Shown: one piece after another, positions 5,848 through 7,557 of the stretch
How positions within the stretch are numbered: the first letter of the stretch is position 1
Layout of the letters: every line of letters starts with the position of its first letter
Source: Ignavibacteriaceae bacterium
GTDB lineage: Bacteria; Bacteroidota; Ignavibacteria; Ignavibacteriales; Ignavibacteriaceae
Direction: 5' to 3'
Length of the DNA stretch: 7,557 nucleotides
Assembly (NCBI GenBank): GCA_022865965.1
Contig: JALHTS010000382.1
Span: 1-7,557, forward strand
Notes under the pieces: generated by a model
What the model saw: the letters and a program-made list of their open reading frames with translations, nothing else
Database searches by the model: none
Told to the model about the DNA's origin: nothing
Made by a program: the position numbers and the translations under genes

Positions 5848-6038
5848 TAATATGTTTTATAAGACCGTCTTGATGGCGGTCTTTTTTTTGCCAACAGCCA
5901 ATAGTTAATTGAACATTTCCATTAATTACATTAGCTTTATGCTGTAATTAATGATTACCAAAGACGTTTTATTTTTATTTACCCCTTTTTTACTACACTG
6001 CCGGTCGGGGACTGACCGATGTATTAGGTGCAGGAGCT
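5848..6038 (+). repeat. Intergenic repeat, copy C
   Basis: About 191 bp matching copy B from TAATATGTTTTATAAG through the terminator, the 60-bp core (5905-5964), ACCCCTTTTTTAC and the GC-rich block up to ATTAGGTGCAGGAGCTT. The GC-rich block folds as CGGTC (6002-6006) with GACCG (6014-6018) around GGGGACT. Between terminator and core it has the GCCAACAGCCAATAG spacer that B lacks and copy A partly shares. It is the same orientation as A and B. Confidence 0.9.
5861..5889 (+). terminator. Rho-independent terminator of the propeller gene
   Basis: AAGACCGTC (5861-5869) pairs with GGCGGTCTT (5875-5883) around TTGAT, followed by a continuous T-run to 5889. The stem is the same as in copy B and only the loop changes (TTGAT for TTAAT). 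It lies 22 bp after the stop codon. Confidence 0.92.
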
Positions 6039-6246
6039 TATAAAATTATTTTCTTATTAAACGTTATTGAGTTATGGAATGTATATGTGTAAGAGTAGTT
6101 TTCTAAATATTTTGAAAATGAACTGATATTAAAGTAAGTGGAATATAATTATGTATCTGCTGAGTTTGTCCCGCTTGTGCGGGACATAAATATATTCCTT
6201 AACTAAGAATTTAGTGCGGCATAAGTAATAGTTATGTTTTCTAGTT
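6039..6246 (+). other. Leader region of the caspase-like gene
   Basis: About 208 A/T-rich bases with no reading frame of note. It contains a TATAAT at 6144-6149 without a well-spaced -35 box, and the perfect hairpin at 6167-6186. No clear Shine-Dalgarno sequence precedes the ATG at 6247. A promoter for that gene is expected here, because terminator C closes off the upstream unit, but none can be fixed with confidence. Confidence 0.4.
6167..6186 (+). repeat. Perfect 8-bp-stem hairpin (short palindromic repeat)
   Basis: TGTCCCGC pairs with GCGGGACA around the loop TTGT. It is strongly GC-rich against A/T-rich surroundings and no T-run follows (TAAATATAT), so it is not a normal terminator. A dispersed palindromic repeat or an RNA structure in the leader of the caspase-like gene, 60 bp before its ATG, are the two options. 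Confidence 0.6.
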
Positions 6247-7104
6247 ATGGATTATTTTTTTGACAAATTATATATAATTCAGTCGCTTCGTCCCGGTGAT
6301 TTGAAAACTGGTGAAGCATTATATGATAATTTGTGCTATAAAGATGAAGTGAGTGAATTATTTGATATAGAGATACAAATTATAAAAAATAAAGAAGGCT
6401 TATTAAAATATTTCGAAATTCTCGAATATGAAATTGCCACCGAAGGAATTATGCCTTTATTACAGCTTGAAATGCACGGTGATGAGACTGGTATACAGTT
6501 AAGTTCTCTTGAGATTATTTGTTGGTCGGAAATTATAGAATATTTTGAAAGATTTAATATTCCTTCTCGTAACAACTTAATTGTGTCTCTGGCACTCTGT
6601 AATGGTGGTCATATATTAAGTGCATTAAAACATCATATTACTAAAAGGGCACCTTTTGCTGCGTTGATTTATACCTTTGAAGAAGTCACAAATATTGAAA
6701 TCTATGAAGGTTTTCCAAAATTTTATAATTCTTTACTTGAAGGTGAAGATGTTAGTGTTGCTTTGAAACAACTGAATATTTTAATTGAAGACGAAACAAA
6801 ACAATTTTCGTGGATTTCTTGTGCCTTCTTATTGAAAGAATCATTCAAATATTATTTAGCTGAATATTCTAGTAGTAAAACGAGAAATGAAGTTCTTAAT
6901 AAATCTCTTGATAATTTCAGAGAATATAATTCTGGAATAGATTTCAATGTAAATTTTGTTCGTAAAGTTTTCAAAGAGAAAATTAAGCCAGAGAATCAAG
7001 GTGATTTTTTTGAGATTGTAAAAACTCAATATTTAATGCTTGATTTAGATCCAAGTAATAGAAAAAGATTCCCTATAAAATTTGATGAAGTGTTGAAAAC
7101 ATAA
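6247..7104 (+). CDS. Stand-alone caspase/CHAT-like putative cysteine protease
   Basis: A 285-residue protein with no signal peptide or membrane segment. I do not recognise a named family, but the first 180 residues look like a caspase-fold (CHAT-like) domain. A hydrophobic strand runs into a histidine at P-L-L-Q-L-E-M-H77-G-D, a second strand runs into a cysteine at L-I-V-S-L-A-L-C118-N-G-G, and a third strand with a helix follows (A-A-L-I-Y-T-F-E-E-V, then F-P-K-F-Y-N-S-L-L-E-G-E-D-V-S-V-A-L, 156-173). The H-G...C-x-G pair about 40 residues apart and the F-Y-x-x-L-x-x-G-x-x-V-x-x-A-L tail are CHAT/peptidase C14 features, so H77 and C118 would be the catalytic dyad. Residues 200-285 form a charged, mostly helical extension of unknown role. 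The gene has no close partner: repeat C lies before it and a non-coding gap follows. Substrate and activation are unknown. A role in defence or regulated self-killing is inference from related domains. The start has no clear RBS. Confidence 0.6.
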   Translation: MDYFFDKLYIIQSLRPGDLKTGEALYDNLCYKDEVSELFDIEIQIIKNKEGLLKYFEILEYEIATEGIMPLLQLEMHGDETGIQLSSLEIICWSEIIEYFERFNIPSRNNLIVSLALCNGGHILSALKHHITKRAPFAALIYTFEEVTNIEIYEGFPKFYNSLLEGEDVSVALKQLNILIEDETKQFSWISCAFLLKESFKYYLAEYSSSKTRNEVLNKSLDNFREYNSGIDFNVNFVRKVFKEKIKPENQGDFFEIVKTQYLMLDLDPSNRKRFPIKFDEVLKT

Positions 7105-7378
7105 CCGCTAAAAAAGGAAAGAGTCAATAGTATATAGTGATCTAAAGAGAAAAATATTTTCCATAATAAATTTGCTTTGAATTCTGTTCCATTACCAAAT
7201 GCAGATCCTTTTTTTATACTTGCCTTTTTTTTTCTCTTTTATATCTTTATTGAACAATTAAATTTGTTCTTGCTTTCCGCCTCGTAATAGAATCTGTCCG
7301 GCAATTAATCAAGTCAACTATCAACAATTTTTAGCACTAATTGAACTCATTCCTTCATCACATTGTTATTAAATCAAT
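7105..7378 (+). other. Non-coding gap between the caspase-like gene and the suf promoter
   Basis: About 270 A/T-rich bases without a supported gene. It holds long T-runs (7209-7215 and 7225-7233) but no good hairpin before them, so no intrinsic terminator can be assigned to the caspase-like gene. The one structured piece is the inverted repeat at 7252-7269. No copy of the B/C repeat is present here. Confidence 0.5.
7252..7269. promoter_or_regulatory. Inverted repeat upstream of sufB, possible operator
   Basis: GAACAA (7252-7257) and TTGTTC (7264-7269) are perfect inverted half-sites separated by 6 bp. This 18-bp dyad could bind a dimeric regulator, but it lies about 110 bp before the -33 box of the predicted suf promoter and may also be chance in A/T-rich DNA. 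No known Fe-S regulator site is matched. Confidence 0.3.
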
Positions 7379-7410
7379 CTTGACTTATTAGTATAGATTG
7401 AATAACTTTG
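7379..7410 (+). promoter_or_regulatory. Promoter of the suf operon, Bacteroidetes type
   Basis: TAACTTTG (7403-7410) fits the Bacteroidetes -7 box TAnnTTTG exactly. CTTG (7379-7382) lies 20 nt before it, near the spacing of the -33 TTTG box; as a classical -35 the same site reads TTGACT with a 17-bp gap. Transcription would start a few bases after 7410, giving a 5' leader of about 30 nt before sufB. Confidence 0.65.
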
Positions 7411-7449
7411 GATTGCAACTTAAAAACGACTTGTTTTAACGGAGAATGG

Positions 7450-7557
7450 ATGAGCACAACTGAAAATGAGAAAATTGAAGAATTAGCCAATAAAGAGTAC
7501 AAATTTGGATTTGTAACAGATATAGAAGCCGATACTCTTCCCGTTGGATTGAGTGAA
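7450..7557 (+). CDS. sufB: SufB, Fe-S cluster assembly scaffold protein, N-terminal part
   Basis: The first 36 codons of a gene that runs off the right edge. The protein begins M-S-T-T-E-N-E-K-I-E-E-L-A-N-K-E-Y and continues K-F-G-F-V-T-D-I-E-A-D-T-L-P-V-G-L-S-E. The pattern E-Y-K-(Y/F)-G-F-V-T-(D/E)-I-E-x-D-x-x-P-x-G-L-S-E is the usual SufB N-terminus. SufB forms the SufBC2D complex that builds Fe-S clusters in the cytoplasm; sufC and sufD would be expected further right. GGAG at 7441-7444 stands 5 nt before this ATG. A competing ATG at 7446 is out of frame and stops after five codons, so 7450 is the start. The catalytic part lies outside the window. Confidence 0.88.
   Translation, partial: MSTTENEKIEELANKEYKFGFVTDIEADTLPVGLSE

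Noticed and set aside
6144..6149. TATAAT as a -10 box for the caspase-like gene.
   Set aside because: The nearest TTGAAA (6112-6117) is 26 bp away, too far for a normal promoter, and TATAAT is frequent by chance in such A/T-rich DNA.
4041..6575. Antisense open frames inside the propeller gene (4041-4346) and the caspase-like gene (6336-6575).
   Set aside because: Both are products of A/T-rich coding sequence read backwards; no ribosome site or protein pattern supports them.

Overview
The window looks like a low-GC chromosome segment from the Bacteroidetes/Chlorobi side of the tree, most likely Ignavibacteria-like. Three things suggest this. Two proteins end in a type IX secretion (T9SS) sorting tail of the form G-I-Y-F-Y-..-T-K-K-M-(I/L)-L-L-K. 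A TAnnTTTG promoter box lies before the last gene. Short palindromic repeats of a kind common in such genomes are scattered through the region. This placement is an inference from motifs and was not searched.

Layout. Housekeeping redox genes lie at both ends. On the left are the 3' end of nfnA and a complete nfnB, encoding an electron-bifurcating NADH-dependent ferredoxin:NADP+ oxidoreductase. On the right are the first 36 codons of sufB (Fe-S cluster assembly) behind a recognisable promoter. The roughly 5.6 kb between them (1822-7449) is accessory DNA. It holds two truncated genes fused back to back (a minus-strand T9SS tail and a plus-strand cupin fragment), an intact small cupin, a four-helix membrane protein of unknown function, a large secreted beta-propeller protein with 14 blades and a T9SS tail, and a stand-alone protein with a caspase/CHAT-like His/Cys arrangement.

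The accessory genes are separated by copies of one intergenic repeat of about 190 bp. The left copy (A, 2320-2420) is partial and decayed; two fuller copies (B, 3333-3519; C, 5848-6038) flank the propeller gene exactly. B and C each start with a strong rho-independent terminator and end with a GC-rich hairpin block. All copies point the same way, giving a cassette-like gene-repeat-gene-repeat pattern.

Other small repeats have inserted in the region: a 70-bp multi-hairpin element between the cupin and the membrane gene, an 8-bp-stem hairpin before the caspase-like gene, and two in-frame insertions inside proteins (a Ser/Gly-rich loop in NfnB and an S-G-S-G loop in the propeller protein's sorting tail). 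I see no evidence that the accessory genes form one pathway. Each seems to be an independent cargo gene with its own terminator or spacing.
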